Assembly (NCBI RefSeq): GCF_900323885.1
Contig: NZ_OOHJ01000011.1
Coordinates: 1-64,000 of the forward strand
DNA length: 64,000 bases
From: [Actinomadura] parvosata subsp. kistnae
GTDB taxonomy: Bacteria > Actinomycetota > Actinomycetes > Streptosporangiales > Streptosporangiaceae
Reading direction: 5' to 3'
Numbering within the stretch: the stretch's first letter is position 1; every line of letters starts with the position of its first letter. The translations under genes were made by a program, and so were the position numbers. Under the pieces are notes generated by a model. The model searched no databases and was not told the origin of the DNA. It saw only the letters and a list, made by a program, of their open reading frames with translations. Below are positions 26,948 through 36,152 of this stretch, piece by piece.

Positions 26948-28270
26948 TCAGGCGGGCACCCTCGTGCAGGCGAGGTTGTTGACCTTGAACTGGGCCGGGA
27001 TGTCGTTCGTCCCGGTGGCGGTCGCCGAGAAGCCGAGACTCTGGCTGGAACCGGGGCCGATGTAGGAGTTGTGGCCGGCGTCGCGCGCCACCACCTGGGC
27101 GCCGGTCTGCGTCACGGTGGCGTTCCAGGCGCTGGTGATCTGCTGGTTGCCCGACCAGGTCCACGTCACGGTCCAGCCGCTGATGGGGGTCGTGCCGGTG
27201 TTCCTGATGACCACACTGCCGTTGAAGGCGCCGTTCCAGACGCCGGTGCTGTAGGTGACCTCGCAGGAGGTGCCCAGCTTGAGCCCGCCGCGCAGGAACG
27301 TCGCGAAGTTCGCCCAGGTGGCGTTGAGCGTGCCGGTCCCGACGGTCTCGCCGCAGCCGGTGGTGGTGCGGACGGTCTCCGTACCGTAGTGGGCGGGATC
27401 CATGATCTGGACCTTCATGTGGTCCGCGCCGGGCACCGAGACGAACGTGCCGGTGCCGCACTGCGCCTTGATCCGGTTGTAGAGCAGGACGCTCTGCCCG
27501 TGCGGCACCAGGAAGTCGGCCTGGCCGTGCAGGAACAGCAGCGGCGGGTCGTTGGCATCCACGTAGGTCATCGGGTTGGCCTGCGCCACCTTGTCCGGGC
27601 AGGTCTGGATCGGGCAGCCGACCAGCAGCGACTCCGGGGAGGCGGGCGAGTTGTGGTCCAGGCCGCCGGTCGGCAGGTTCTGCGCGTTCATCTGCAGGAA
27701 GTCGGTCGGGCTGTAGAAGGCGAGCCCCACCTGCACGTTGCTGGAGACGCCCGTGGTGCCGACGGTGCCCTCCAGCGCCGTGACGCCGCCGGAGAAGGTG
27801 GCCATCTCCGTCAGCCAGCCGCCCGAGGAGTCCCCCATGATGGCGAAGCGGTTCGGGTCGAGCTGGTACGTGGCCGCGTTCGCCCGCAGCCAGCGGATGG
27901 CCCCCTTGATGTCGTGCACCTGGGCCGGGAACGTCGCCTGGCCGCTGGAGCGGACGCTGACGCCCGCCACCGCGAAGCCCAGCGGGTTGAAGACGGCCGC
28001 GATCTCGTCGGCGCCCTCCTTGCCGTTGTCACTCGTCCACGCCGAGCCGCTGTGCCAGATCAGCAGTGGCCGGGGCGTGATGCCGGTGGACGGCAGGTAG
28101 AGGTCCAGAAGGTGCCCCTTGCTGCCGGACGGTTGCGCCGGCGCGTACGCGATATCGGTGATCACCTGCGCGGCGTGCGCCGGCGGCACGGAAGCGGCCG
28201 ACACGCCTAAGGCGGCCAGCACGGTCATCGCCATGCCGACGATCACGGCCCTGGGAATTCGAGCTTGCAT
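26948..28270 (-). CDS. Secreted esterase with C-terminal CBM2-type cellulose-binding domain
   Basis: 440 aa. Signal peptide to about residue 34 (ends PPAHAA). The alpha/beta-hydrolase domain has the oxyanion region WHSGSAW, the nucleophile elbow MGDSSGGW (Ser about 150), Asp in QADFLVPHG and His in GADHMKVQ. A C-terminal domain from about residue 335 (CEVTYSTGVWNGAF, ISGWTVTWTW, two flanking Cys) is a CBM2-type beta-sandwich. It should act outside the cell on ester groups of plant polysaccharide or a similar polymer. The ATG at 28270 has CGGAG in front. No partner genes adjoin it. Confidence 0.88.
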   Translation of the reverse strand: MQARIPRAVIVGMAMTVLAALGVSAASVPPAHAAQVITDIAYAPAQPSGSKGHLLDLYLPSTGITPRPLLIWHSGSAWTSDNGKEGADEIAAVFNPLGFAVAGVSVRSSGQATFPAQVHDIKGAIRWLRANAATYQLDPNRFAIMGDSSGGWLTEMATFSGGVTALEGTVGTTGVSSNVQVGLAFYSPTDFLQMNAQNLPTGGLDHNSPASPESLLVGCPIQTCPDKVAQANPMTYVDANDPPLLFLHGQADFLVPHGQSVLLYNRIKAQCGTGTFVSVPGADHMKVQIMDPAHYGTETVRTTTGCGETVGTGTLNATWANFATFLRGGLKLGTSCEVTYSTGVWNGAFNGSVVIRNTGTTPISGWTVTWTWSGNQQITSAWNATVTQTGAQVVARDAGHNSYIGPGSSQSLGFSATATGTNDIPAQFKVNNLACTRVPA

Positions 28271-28561
28271 GGTGCGACTCCGGTTGGTCGGATGCTCACC
28301 GCTCTCCCGGCGGCCGTCCGCGCCCCTCCGGTGCCGGGGCAGCCGCGATCCGCACGCCGACTTCAGCGCCGGCGACCTGCTTCGGGTGCCGCGGCTCACA
28401 TCGATATGGGCGGGGAGACGATATGACACGCACCGGACGATGGTCAAAGATTTCCTTGCGATTACGGCGAGAAAAGTTCCGACTCTCGTCGTGACAATTC
28501 TCCTGGCGCGCTGTGAGTGATATTGTCCAGCCTCAAGATCGCCCCCGTCGCAGGAGGACGA

Positions 28562-28780
28562 ATGCGAAAGTTACGCGCTGTTCTCGTCTCGGCCGTCATG
28601 GTCGCCGGAGTCTCGCTCACGATCGGCGCCGCCCCCGCCCACGCCGAACGGCTGGCCGGTGTCTTCAGAGACCACTCGGAGTGCGAGCGGATCGGAGCCT
28701 ACGGCATCACCCAGGGCTGGTGGGACGACTACTCGTGCCAGTGGGAGGGACGGTACCGCTACTACTTCCTCTACGCCTGA
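28562..28780 (+). CDS. Small secreted protein, two Cys, aromatic-rich
   Basis: 72 aa with a signal peptide (VLVSAVMVAGVSLTIG... APAHA) and a mature part of about 40 residues (ERLAGVF..., two Cys, ending YRYYFLYA). AGGAGG lies at the right distance before the ATG at 28562. Such mini-proteins are common in Streptosporangiales with no known role. It is divergent from the esterase. Confidence 0.75.
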   Translation: MRKLRAVLVSAVMVAGVSLTIGAAPAHAERLAGVFRDHSECERIGAYGITQGWWDDYSCQWEGRYRYYFLYA

Positions 28781-28858
28781 CCTTCTGAAACGCCCCCGTG
28801 ATTCCCCCTCCCCGCCCCGGGTAGCTCCCACCCAGCGAACCCGACGGTGAGGAGCAGC

Positions 28859-29641
28859 ATGGGACAGCCGTGGACCCGCCTGGCGCGCTCGGCGCTGGCC
28901 GCGACCTTCGGCACGGCCGCACGCCTGCGGCACGGCCGGCCGCTCCACCCGTCCGGGCTCGTCCTCGACGCGCACCTGCGCCTGCACGGGACGGCCCGGC
29001 GGTGGGGAGCGGCGTTCCTCGACGAGCGCGTGGACCTGCGCGGCACCGCCCGCCTGTCCCGCTCCGTCGGCGTGCCCTGGCCCGTGCCGGACATCCTCGG
29101 CATCGCGCTGCGCTGGCGGCAGGACGACACGACCGCCGACCTGCTGCTGGCCACCACCGGCCGCAGCCCGGCGGGCCGGCGCCTGCTCCGGCCCGCGACC
29201 CGCTGGACGGGCCTCTACACCAGCCTGTTCCCGTACGAGTCGGACGGCGGGCGGTTGCTGCTGGGCGCGCTGCTGCACACGCCCGCGGCGCTGCCGGCCA
29301 CGCCCGGCGCGCTCGCCGGAGCCGCCGGGCACGGCCCGCTCGTGCTCGAACTCCTCGTCGCCGAGCCGTCGGGGCCGTGGCACCTGCTCGGCCAGGCCCA
29401 CCTGACCGGCCCGGCGACCCCGGACGCGGAGCGCCCGATGCGCTTCAACCCGCTCCGGCACCCCATCCCGGGCGTACGCCCGGCGGGCTGGCCGAACGAC
29501 GTCCGCGACGCCGCGTACGTGGCGGCCCAGTCGGCCACGTCTCGCTCAGCGGCGTCTCAGTCGGCGGCGTCTCAGTCACGCTCCCCCGGCCGCCGCGCCC
29601 GGGCCATGACCTCCTCGTCGGTCAGCGGGCCGCTCGGGTGA
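28859..29641 (+). CDS. Uncharacterised actinobacterial protein (type sometimes labelled phosphodiesterase)
   Basis: 260 aa, no signal peptide. Blocks VDLRGTARLSRSVGVPWP, PDILGIALRWR and the late RFNPLRHPIPGVRPAGW...VRDAAYVAAQ match a widely occurring actinobacterial family of about 200-250 aa that pipelines call phosphodiesterase without clear proof. The C-terminal tail (repeated SAASQS) extends 70 bp into the end of the convergent ATPase gene. The ATG at 28859 has GAGGAGCAGC in front. The assignment is from memory of the pattern, so treat it as hypothetical. Confidence 0.6.
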   Translation: MGQPWTRLARSALAATFGTAARLRHGRPLHPSGLVLDAHLRLHGTARRWGAAFLDERVDLRGTARLSRSVGVPWPVPDILGIALRWRQDDTTADLLLATTGRSPAGRRLLRPATRWTGLYTSLFPYESDGGRLLLGALLHTPAALPATPGALAGAAGHGPLVLELLVAEPSGPWHLLGQAHLTGPATPDAERPMRFNPLRHPIPGVRPAGWPNDVRDAAYVAAQSATSRSAASQSAASQSRSPGRRARAMTSSSVSGPLG

Positions 29642-32600
29642 TAGCTGAGGCACAGCGGCGTACGGATCTTCTGCGGTGCTTCGCCCTCCAGCGCGAGATA
29701 GAATTCTCCCGCTGTGAGGGCACCGAGGTCGGGCACGTCGCCGCCTCTGGCCCTGGCCATCTCCTGTGCGGCCGTGATCTGCGCCGGCACGGTGAGCCGG
29801 CCGAAGAGGTGCGTCGCGGCGTTCCCGGAGACCCTGTTGTGCAGGTTCTTGGGCGCCTGCGTAGCGAAGATCAGCCCGAGACCGTACTTGCGGGCTTGTG
29901 AGGCGAGGGCCAGCGTGCTGTGCGTGCACGCGGTCGCCGCGCCCGACGGCGCGAAGCTCTGTGCCTCGTCCATCACCAGCAGACCGAGCAGCGGCCGGTC
30001 GCGCGCCGGGTTCTTCTTGATCCAGGCGAACAGCGCCATCTGCAGCTGGTTGACGAAGCTCTGACGGGCCTCATCACCGAGCCCGATCATGCTGATGACC
30101 GAGATCCGGGCACGCCTGCCCGGCGACGGAACCAGCAGGACGCCTGGATCGACGGGCGTTCCGCTGCCGCCGAACATGGGATCGTTGTCCATGGAGGCCG
30201 TCAGTGTCTGCGCGAGATCCGCGGCGATCTCCGGGGCGCCCGCGAGCCGGCTCACCCCATCGGGCAGGTCGGAGAGCAACTCGATCAGGCCTTGGAGGCT
30301 GTTGCTGCCCTGCCTGCCATAGTGTTCGATGGCCCGGCGCAGCACCGCGAGGCCTCGGTGGGCCTTCGGGGAGCGTCCGGCGAGGTTGGCCCGAGGCGTC
30401 AGGGCTGAGGCGGCCACCTCGACCGCCATCTCGAACTCGTCAGGGTCGTCCCGCACGCTGCCGAAGTCCGGAAGCGGCTGGAAGCTCAGCGGGCGTCCCG
30501 ACTCGCGGCGTGGCGTCCAGATCACGATCTCGCTGCCGGAGAAGTAATCCGCCGCCCGGGCGGCGTCGCCGGGCCGCCACTCCGGAGGTGGCTGGGGCCA
30601 CGGGTCGCCAAGCCGGGCGAGGTCGTTGTTGGGATCCAGGACGATCGCCGACACACCGCGCAGCGCGCACTCCTCGACCAGGTGCCGGATCAGTACCGTC
30701 TTGCCGGACCCGGAGGCGGCGAAGATCGCCGCGTGCTTGCGGAGCGCCTCCAGCGTCACCGTCACTGGCGCGTCGTCGTGATGCGCGTAGCCGAGGGTGA
30801 ACCCGGGCGGCGTGTCCTCGGCCTCGGCACCCCGCCGATCGGGGCCCGGCACGACGGCCGCAGGCGCGGACGCCGCCCATGAGCCGGCGTCGGACAGCGC
30901 CTCCTTGAACAGGGTGATCTGCTCGGTCGGGCGATAGCGGACCAGCCAGGCGTGCAGCTCGGCCGGGTTCTCCTTACGCAGGCCGTCCAATGCGGCGAGC
31001 ACGCGCAGATCAGCCTCGTCGATGCTCAGCGTCATGCCGCCGTCCGCCGCGAGCTCCTTGAGAGCCTCCTGCGTCTTGGCGGACCGGGACCATGGGCCGT
31101 TGCGGATGAGGATGAGCTTGCGCTTGCGGACGCCGGCGTCCAGGCCGGAGGCCGTGCGGGCACGGCGGATCCGATGCAGCGCACCCACACCGTGATGGGT
31201 GTCGCTGATCGCCCGGAAGGACCAGTGCACCTGATCCTCCGAGAGGGTGTCGTCCGGTGAGCGTTCCCGTTCCTCCTCACTGCGCTCGTCGAGCGCACGA
31301 CGCAGCCGGGCGTGCAGGTCCGGCTTGGCGCTCGGAGGCGGATCGACGCTGAACCTCTCACCGTCGTCGCCGCGCTCCACGATCCACGCGTTCAGGCCGG
31401 CCGCGAGAAGAGCGGGAAACCGGTCGTCCTCCATGTCGTGCTCCAGCGGCGACGTCACGTCCGCCGTTCGCACCAGCTCCTCGAACCGGGACTCGATCCT
31501 GACCAGCGCCTCCTCGGACACGGTCGGTGCCGTCCTGTCGGCCGGCCGGGCGATCCGGTCCTCCTCGGGGACCTCGGCGAGGCTGTGCAGCTCCCGTACT
31601 TCGTCGTCGACCAGACACGCGCGGATGTGGCGGTCGATGTCGACCAGCAGCCTGCGCGGCGTGTAGTTGACGGCTTCCTCGAACACCCCCTCCCGTACCG
31701 GCCAGGTCGGATAGGGCGGGGTGAAGCCAATGGCCTCATATCGCGCTTTGAAACGCCTCTCGATGATCTCCCGGGCCAGCTCAGGTCTCCTGATCCCTTC
31801 AAGGGTCGGGCATCGCCGGAACCGGTCGGCGAACGACGCGATCGCCCTGTTTGCGATCAAGTCCCATGTCGTGGACAGGGTCGCGACGACGGTGAGCGTC
31901 CGGCGGGTCGTGTCTCGGAGATCCATGAGGCCGTTGGCGAGACCTGCTACCACAACCGCCACCTGCAGATCCACCGCGTCAACTGACAGCTTGGCGAGAT
32001 CCTCCTGAAGAGCGGACTGCGCGATCAGGGTGTCAAGCTGGTCGAAGGCGATGACAGTCGGACCGGTCAGTGCGAGCAGCCAAGAGATGTCCTGAACGAT
32101 CTGCTGAGGAGTTCGTGACCTCGTGCGGATGCCCCAAGCCTGGCGCTCGCCGGGGATCGCCTCCTCCTCACACGCAAGATAGCCGTAGGCCGTGTCCTGA
32201 TGCTCCTCCTCGTCCGAGGCCAGCAACGCCAGGGCACGCGCCGTGTCTTTGCACTGCCGCGCGACGTGCGGATCATAGTCCTTGAGTCCTTCGATGAAGG
32301 TGTCCAGCGCAGCGCGGGTCAGCTCCGTCTCGCCGATCACCGCATGTCGCGCGGTCTGCGGCGTGCCGGCGCGAACAGCCAGCCTTCGCAGCAGCAGCCC
32401 GAGTTGTGTCTCGTCACCGATGACCTGACGGAACATGCCGTCGAGCAGGAGGACGAGAACGCCGTCCCAGAACTTCTTGCCGTCGAGCAGGCCGATGAGG
32501 AAGAAGTAGCCGCCTCGTCGGTGCACCTGCTCGCGCACCCACCCCAGCAAGTGCGTCTTGCCGGACCCGGCTCGGCCCTCGAGGACCAGCCCGATCGGGT

Positions 32601-32766
32601 TGGCGTCGGGACTCGCCTCCGCCTCGGCGATGCCGTCCAGGACATCCCGGACGACCCTGGTGTGCAGCCCATCGACGTGGAAGGGCGAGCTGCGCCACAC
32701 GTCGTCGGGCGCCTGCGCCCAGCTGAACCGCAGCGCGGCGAGGGCGGCGCGCTGTTCCTCCGTCAT
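29572..32766 (-). CDS. Dual P-loop ATPase: STAND/AAA-like N-half and HerA/FtsK-type C-half
   Basis: 1064 aa. N-terminal ATPase: Walker A GRAGSGKT (64-71), Walker B VIAFDQLD (about 236), then a winged-helix-like region and a middle section rich in charged helices. C-terminal ATPase: Walker A ASGSGKT (about 683), Walker B LLVMDEAQSF (about 930), then IFATQAPKNL, the sensor-like motif of HerA/VirB4-type DNA or RNA motors. Fusing a sensor-type and a motor-type ATPase in one chain is unusual. The ATG at 32766 overlaps the stop of the winged-helix gene. Arrangement and domains recall anti-phage or DNA-processing modules; no nuclease is seen in the chain. Confidence 0.78.
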   Translation of the reverse strand: MTEEQRAALAALRFSWAQAPDDVWRSSPFHVDGLHTRVVRDVLDGIAEAEASPDANPIGLVLEGRAGSGKTHLLGWVREQVHRRGGYFFLIGLLDGKKFWDGVLVLLLDGMFRQVIGDETQLGLLLRRLAVRAGTPQTARHAVIGETELTRAALDTFIEGLKDYDPHVARQCKDTARALALLASDEEEHQDTAYGYLACEEEAIPGERQAWGIRTRSRTPQQIVQDISWLLALTGPTVIAFDQLDTLIAQSALQEDLAKLSVDAVDLQVAVVVAGLANGLMDLRDTTRRTLTVVATLSTTWDLIANRAIASFADRFRRCPTLEGIRRPELAREIIERRFKARYEAIGFTPPYPTWPVREGVFEEAVNYTPRRLLVDIDRHIRACLVDDEVRELHSLAEVPEEDRIARPADRTAPTVSEEALVRIESRFEELVRTADVTSPLEHDMEDDRFPALLAAGLNAWIVERGDDGERFSVDPPPSAKPDLHARLRRALDERSEEERERSPDDTLSEDQVHWSFRAISDTHHGVGALHRIRRARTASGLDAGVRKRKLILIRNGPWSRSAKTQEALKELAADGGMTLSIDEADLRVLAALDGLRKENPAELHAWLVRYRPTEQITLFKEALSDAGSWAASAPAAVVPGPDRRGAEAEDTPPGFTLGYAHHDDAPVTVTLEALRKHAAIFAASGSGKTVLIRHLVEECALRGVSAIVLDPNNDLARLGDPWPQPPPEWRPGDAARAADYFSGSEIVIWTPRRESGRPLSFQPLPDFGSVRDDPDEFEMAVEVAASALTPRANLAGRSPKAHRGLAVLRRAIEHYGRQGSNSLQGLIELLSDLPDGVSRLAGAPEIAADLAQTLTASMDNDPMFGGSGTPVDPGVLLVPSPGRRARISVISMIGLGDEARQSFVNQLQMALFAWIKKNPARDRPLLGLLVMDEAQSFAPSGAATACTHSTLALASQARKYGLGLIFATQAPKNLHNRVSGNAATHLFGRLTVPAQITAAQEMARARGGDVPDLGALTAGEFYLALEGEAPQKIRTPLCLSYHPSGPLTDEEVMARARRPGERD

Positions 32767-33398
32767 CGCAGTCCGATCGCCAGTTTGTGCCGTTCCTCGC
32801 CGCCGACTTGGAGGGATGCGTCTCTCTCACGCTGGCCGAGTCGATGCCGGTTGACCTCCGGCTCAAGCCGGACGTCAGGCGCGTCGAGCAGTTGCTCCAA
32901 CGCCTTGTCGAGGTCGGCTTTGGCGACGTCCGCGAGGAGTGCCCGGATCTCCGTGAGGCTCACCCAGTCGCCCGGGCCGTCCGCCACCTGGCCGTACGCG
33001 GCCCGAATCCGCTCGTCGAGACCACGCGGATCCTGCGAGCGGGTGTCGTCGCCAGGTTTCCCGGCGGCGCGCAGGTCGAGGTTCTCCCTGTGCACTGCCG
33101 CGAGGGCGGCCCAGAGCTGTTTCTCCTTGCCCGAGCGCCGCTCGGCGGCCTCAGTCTGCTCCTCACCGAGCGCCAGAGGCCTTGCGAGCACCCGCACGCC
33201 CTTGTCGGCGAGGCTGTGCCGGTACGGCCTGCGGTCGGTCCTGGAAACCACGTAGCCGCCGGCGTTGAGCCTCTCGTAGGCCGGGCTCAGCAGCCTGACG
33301 CCGTACAGCTCGTTGAGCTCGGTGTTGGAGATCTCCCGGTCCTCGATCTTGAGCAGGAGGAGGATCGCGTAGTCCGCGGGTGCCAGGTCGTCCGACAT
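32763..33398 (-). CDS. Winged-helix protein of the ATPase operon
   Basis: 211 aa. The N-terminal 70 residues (LAPADYAILLLLKIEDREISNTELNEL, quoted in part) have a winged-helix pattern, with the wing at GGYVVSRTDRRPYRHSL. The remainder is helical and highly charged, ending in a basic tail. The ATG at 33398 has AAAGGA at a good distance; a GTG at 33413 is also in frame. It sits between two ATPases with a 19-bp gap above and a 4-bp overlap below. A DNA-recognition or adaptor role is likely (inference). Confidence 0.72.
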   Translation of the reverse strand: MSDDLAPADYAILLLLKIEDREISNTELNELYGVRLLSPAYERLNAGGYVVSRTDRRPYRHSLADKGVRVLARPLALGEEQTEAAERRSGKEKQLWAALAAVHRENLDLRAAGKPGDDTRSQDPRGLDERIRAAYGQVADGPGDWVSLTEIRALLADVAKADLDKALEQLLDAPDVRLEPEVNRHRLGQRERDASLQVGGEERHKLAIGLR

Positions 33399-33417
33399 CA
33401 ATGGTCCTTTCACCGCA

Positions 33418-35592
33418 TCATCGAGGAGTGGATTCGGGCCCGGTCATCGCCGATCCGTCGGCGTTGAGGCCGAAGGACCGCAGTCGCGCCATCTCTTCGG
33501 GCGGGTGGCGCTCCGTGGCCGTGTACAGCGCCAGGAGCCGGTCGGCAGCGCCCTGGGTGCCCGCGTTCAGCTCGTCGGTGAGCCCTTTCTCGTCACGAAG
33601 CGCGAACAGCAGCGCGCAGAGCTGTTGCGCCGCTTCCGGCTTGCCGTCGTCCACCGCCGCGCGCAGTTCGGCCAGCTCCGCCGCCGCGTCCCCGCCGTCC
33701 GCGTCGGCGGCGCGCCGCTTCGACAAGCGCAGCCGGGCGGGCTCGTCACCGGCCTCCGCTCGAATCCTCAGCAGGTCCATCTCGCCCCAGGCGAGATAAA
33801 GATCGGCAAGGGCCGCGGCGGCGAACTCCTGCCCCTGATCGGCCCGCCGACGAAGCTCGGGGACGCAGCCGCGGTCCGCGAGCCGCTCGACCAGCCGCTC
33901 GCCCGCGGTCAGATCACCCTGGCCCTCGCGCATCCGCAGGTCATCGCTGATGCCGCAGTCGACGAGAATCTCCGCCAGCCGTTCGCGTGCCACAGGGTCG
34001 CCGGCGTCCGCCGCCGGCCGGATGGCCTCGGCCCGTTGCCACAGTTCCTGGGTCCGGGACCACATTCGCCCCACCTCCCAGTCACGTGGGTCGGCAGCCA
34101 ACCGGCGGCGCAGGACGTCCATGGCCCGGTCGAAGCGGTCCTGACGGATCAGCAGCTCGGCCAGCTCCATGGCCGCACCGCCGTCGCCGAACTCACCGGC
34201 GAGCCGTTCCAAGGCCGGCTCGGCGTAGCGATACCGCAGGCGCGCCGTGGCGGCGTCGGCGAGACGGCGCAGGTCCGCCGGGCGATGCAAATGCCTGATG
34301 AAGGCCCGCCACGCCTCGTGCGGCACGCAGGCCGTGCGCCGCACCCGGCGCAGATGCTGAGCCAGGTAGTCGGCGATGGTGTAGCCGCCGAGAGTGCCGG
34401 CCACGCCGCCGTCCACGGGTGACAGGGCGGCGACGGCGCCAGGCAGCGGCCCGGTCGCGTGCGGCAGGGCCTCGGCGAGCCACATCTCCGCAGGCCGGAC
34501 CCGCTGGGCCGGCTTGAGATAGCCGAACATCGCGTCGGTGAGAAGCTCCGTGCTCAGCGGCGCGTGCACGCCGAGCCGGTGCCCGTCGGCCGCCACGGTG
34601 ATGATGGCCTTGGCGTACGGGGTCGCCGGCTGCTCCCAGCACATGACCAGAGCGGGGCCGCCGGCGAGCGCTTGAGTCAGCCCCGTGTCCCGGGTGTGCA
34701 GCGCGACGCGGATCCGGCTGTCGCGCTCGGCGATGCCGCTGGCCTCGTTCAGCTCCGCCGTCGACAGGGAGTCGGGGACGCTGATGGTACAGGCGTCCCG
34801 CATCAGCCGGCGACTGCCCTGGGGTGCGGACGTCCAGTGGGCGTACTGGTCAGGCCACAGCGTGCCGACGACGACGTTCCCATGACGGAGCAGTGTGCGG
34901 ACGCACTCGAAGGTCAGCGGCGGACGGCCACCGAGATAGTGCTGGAGCTCGTCAAGCCAGAAGACGGTCCTGCGCGGCCGGTGGCTCTTCAGCTCCAGCA
35001 GCTCTGCCGCCTCCGACGGCTGCACCAGCGACCAGTCGGGGAAGAGGTCGTTGACCGCTTCATACAAGGAGCGGGTCTTGCCAGTGGACGACGCCCCCAC
35101 CATGACGACGAACGCCCCGCGGTCCGGGCCGTTGGCGGACAGCGCCGTCCGCAGGTCGAAGTCGAAGTCCCGCTGCACGTACGTGGGCAGGCCGTCCGTG
35201 CTCCCCGGGACGGTGATGGCGCTGTGGATGCCGAGCTCACGCGGCCCGGCCTCATCGACCCGCAGCCGATCATCCCGGTCCTGCCGCATCACCCGCTCCC
35301 AAGCGGCCAGCCACGCCGCTTGCTGTGTGCCGCCCTCCCGCACGCCGCAGACGTCGAGGATGCTGAGCAGCAGCGGCTTGGTGATCCGTGACTTCCCGCG
35401 CAGGGCGTCGCTGACCGTCGACCGCTTCAGCGCCTGCCGGTCCCGCCGGTTGCCGTAAGCGCGGGTGGCTCTTTCGAACGCGTCGAGCGTCAGCTCGTGG
35501 CGGCGGGACAGCGCGCGGAGCGCTTCGGCGAGCTGCTCGTCCGTGCGAATCCGAGCCAGTTCTTCGGCGGACCACGACTCCACTGGATTCAC
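33418..35592 (-). CDS. HTH-STAND-like ATPase with TPR/Sel1-like repeats
   Basis: 724 aa. An XRE-like helix-turn-helix stands at about 25-75 (ALKRSTVSDALRGKSRITKP), then a P-loop ATPase with Walker A GASSTGKT (about 166-173) and Walker B TVFWLDELQHY (about 209), then from about residue 430 a helical repeat region with TPR/Sel1 spacing. This is the layout of STAND signal-transduction ATPases, in which a repeat sensor controls the NTPase. The GTG at 35592 has only a weak ribosome site (GGCGAG). It is the first gene of the operon; palindromic GATCAC sites upstream could be bound by its own HTH. Confidence 0.75.
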   Translation of the reverse strand: MNPVESWSAEELARIRTDEQLAEALRALSRRHELTLDAFERATRAYGNRRDRQALKRSTVSDALRGKSRITKPLLLSILDVCGVREGGTQQAAWLAAWERVMRQDRDDRLRVDEAGPRELGIHSAITVPGSTDGLPTYVQRDFDFDLRTALSANGPDRGAFVVMVGASSTGKTRSLYEAVNDLFPDWSLVQPSEAAELLELKSHRPRRTVFWLDELQHYLGGRPPLTFECVRTLLRHGNVVVGTLWPDQYAHWTSAPQGSRRLMRDACTISVPDSLSTAELNEASGIAERDSRIRVALHTRDTGLTQALAGGPALVMCWEQPATPYAKAIITVAADGHRLGVHAPLSTELLTDAMFGYLKPAQRVRPAEMWLAEALPHATGPLPGAVAALSPVDGGVAGTLGGYTIADYLAQHLRRVRRTACVPHEAWRAFIRHLHRPADLRRLADAATARLRYRYAEPALERLAGEFGDGGAAMELAELLIRQDRFDRAMDVLRRRLAADPRDWEVGRMWSRTQELWQRAEAIRPAADAGDPVARERLAEILVDCGISDDLRMREGQGDLTAGERLVERLADRGCVPELRRRADQGQEFAAAALADLYLAWGEMDLLRIRAEAGDEPARLRLSKRRAADADGGDAAAELAELRAAVDDGKPEAAQQLCALLFALRDEKGLTDELNAGTQGAADRLLALYTATERHPPEEMARLRSFGLNADGSAMTGPESTPR

Positions 35593-35693
35593 CTCGCCAT
35601 CGCTGTCTCCGCCCGGAATTGCCGAAGGAAGGCCACGATATTAAGGTCTGCCGGCGGCCGGATATCGACATGACCGGCTGCGACCATTCACCA

Positions 35694-35771
35694 CTGATCA
35701 GCGATCACAAGTGATCCGTACAACAGTGCCTCGGAGACTATCGCAGGCTCCGGGAGATCACCAGAAGTGAT
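35694..35771. promoter_or_regulatory. Array of GATCAC palindromes upstream of the ATPase operon
   Basis: CTGATCAG (35694-35701), GATCACAAGTGATC (35703-35716) and GATCAC-N5-GTGAT (35756-35771) lie 102 to 179 bp upstream of the operon start, in the 425-bp gap before the small ORF on the other strand. Repeated use of GATCAC half-sites points to one regulator, plausibly the HTH protein at 33418 (autoregulation). Confidence 0.6.
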
Positions 35772-36017
35772 GCGCAGCTCGGCGGGCACTCAATTCTTAC
35801 CTTTTCGCGGATTCCGCGGATGCTTCCGAAAGCCGTCCGGGCGGGACGAGCGGAGTCCGGCGGTAAGGGTCTCGCTGCTGCGGATCACCCGTTCCACCTG
35901 GTGTTTCGCGGCCAAGTGTTCCGGGTTCGTCCGCCGCTGTAGCCGGAAGTCCTCTGGTGCTGGTGCTCTGGTCCCGTCCACACCGGACGCCTTACCCATC
36001 AGCACAATGGAGGTCAG

Positions 36018-36152
36018 ATGCAGCAGTGGTTGACGACAATCGAAGCCGTCCTTGGTCTCGCCGGAGCGATCATCGGCTTGGTCACCGCCGTGGTATCGAA
36101 TCGCGTCCGGCGAACGCCGCCGAGACGGCGCCGCGGCAAATTTCGTAAATAG
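36018..36152 (+). CDS. 44-aa single-helix membrane protein
   Basis: An ORF below the usual size cut-off: GGAGG at 36009-36013, ATG at 36018, TAG at 36150. The protein has one hydrophobic helix (IEAVLGLAGAIIGLVTAVV) followed by a strongly basic tail (RVRRTPPRRRRGKFRK). The ribosome site and a clean helix-plus-tail pattern support translation. It is divergent from the HTH-STAND gene and could be a membrane effector or small regulator of that system, but this is inference. The rest of 36153-36522 shows nothing I can support. Confidence 0.6.
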   Translation: MQQWLTTIEAVLGLAGAIIGLVTAVVSNRVRRTPPRRRRGKFRK

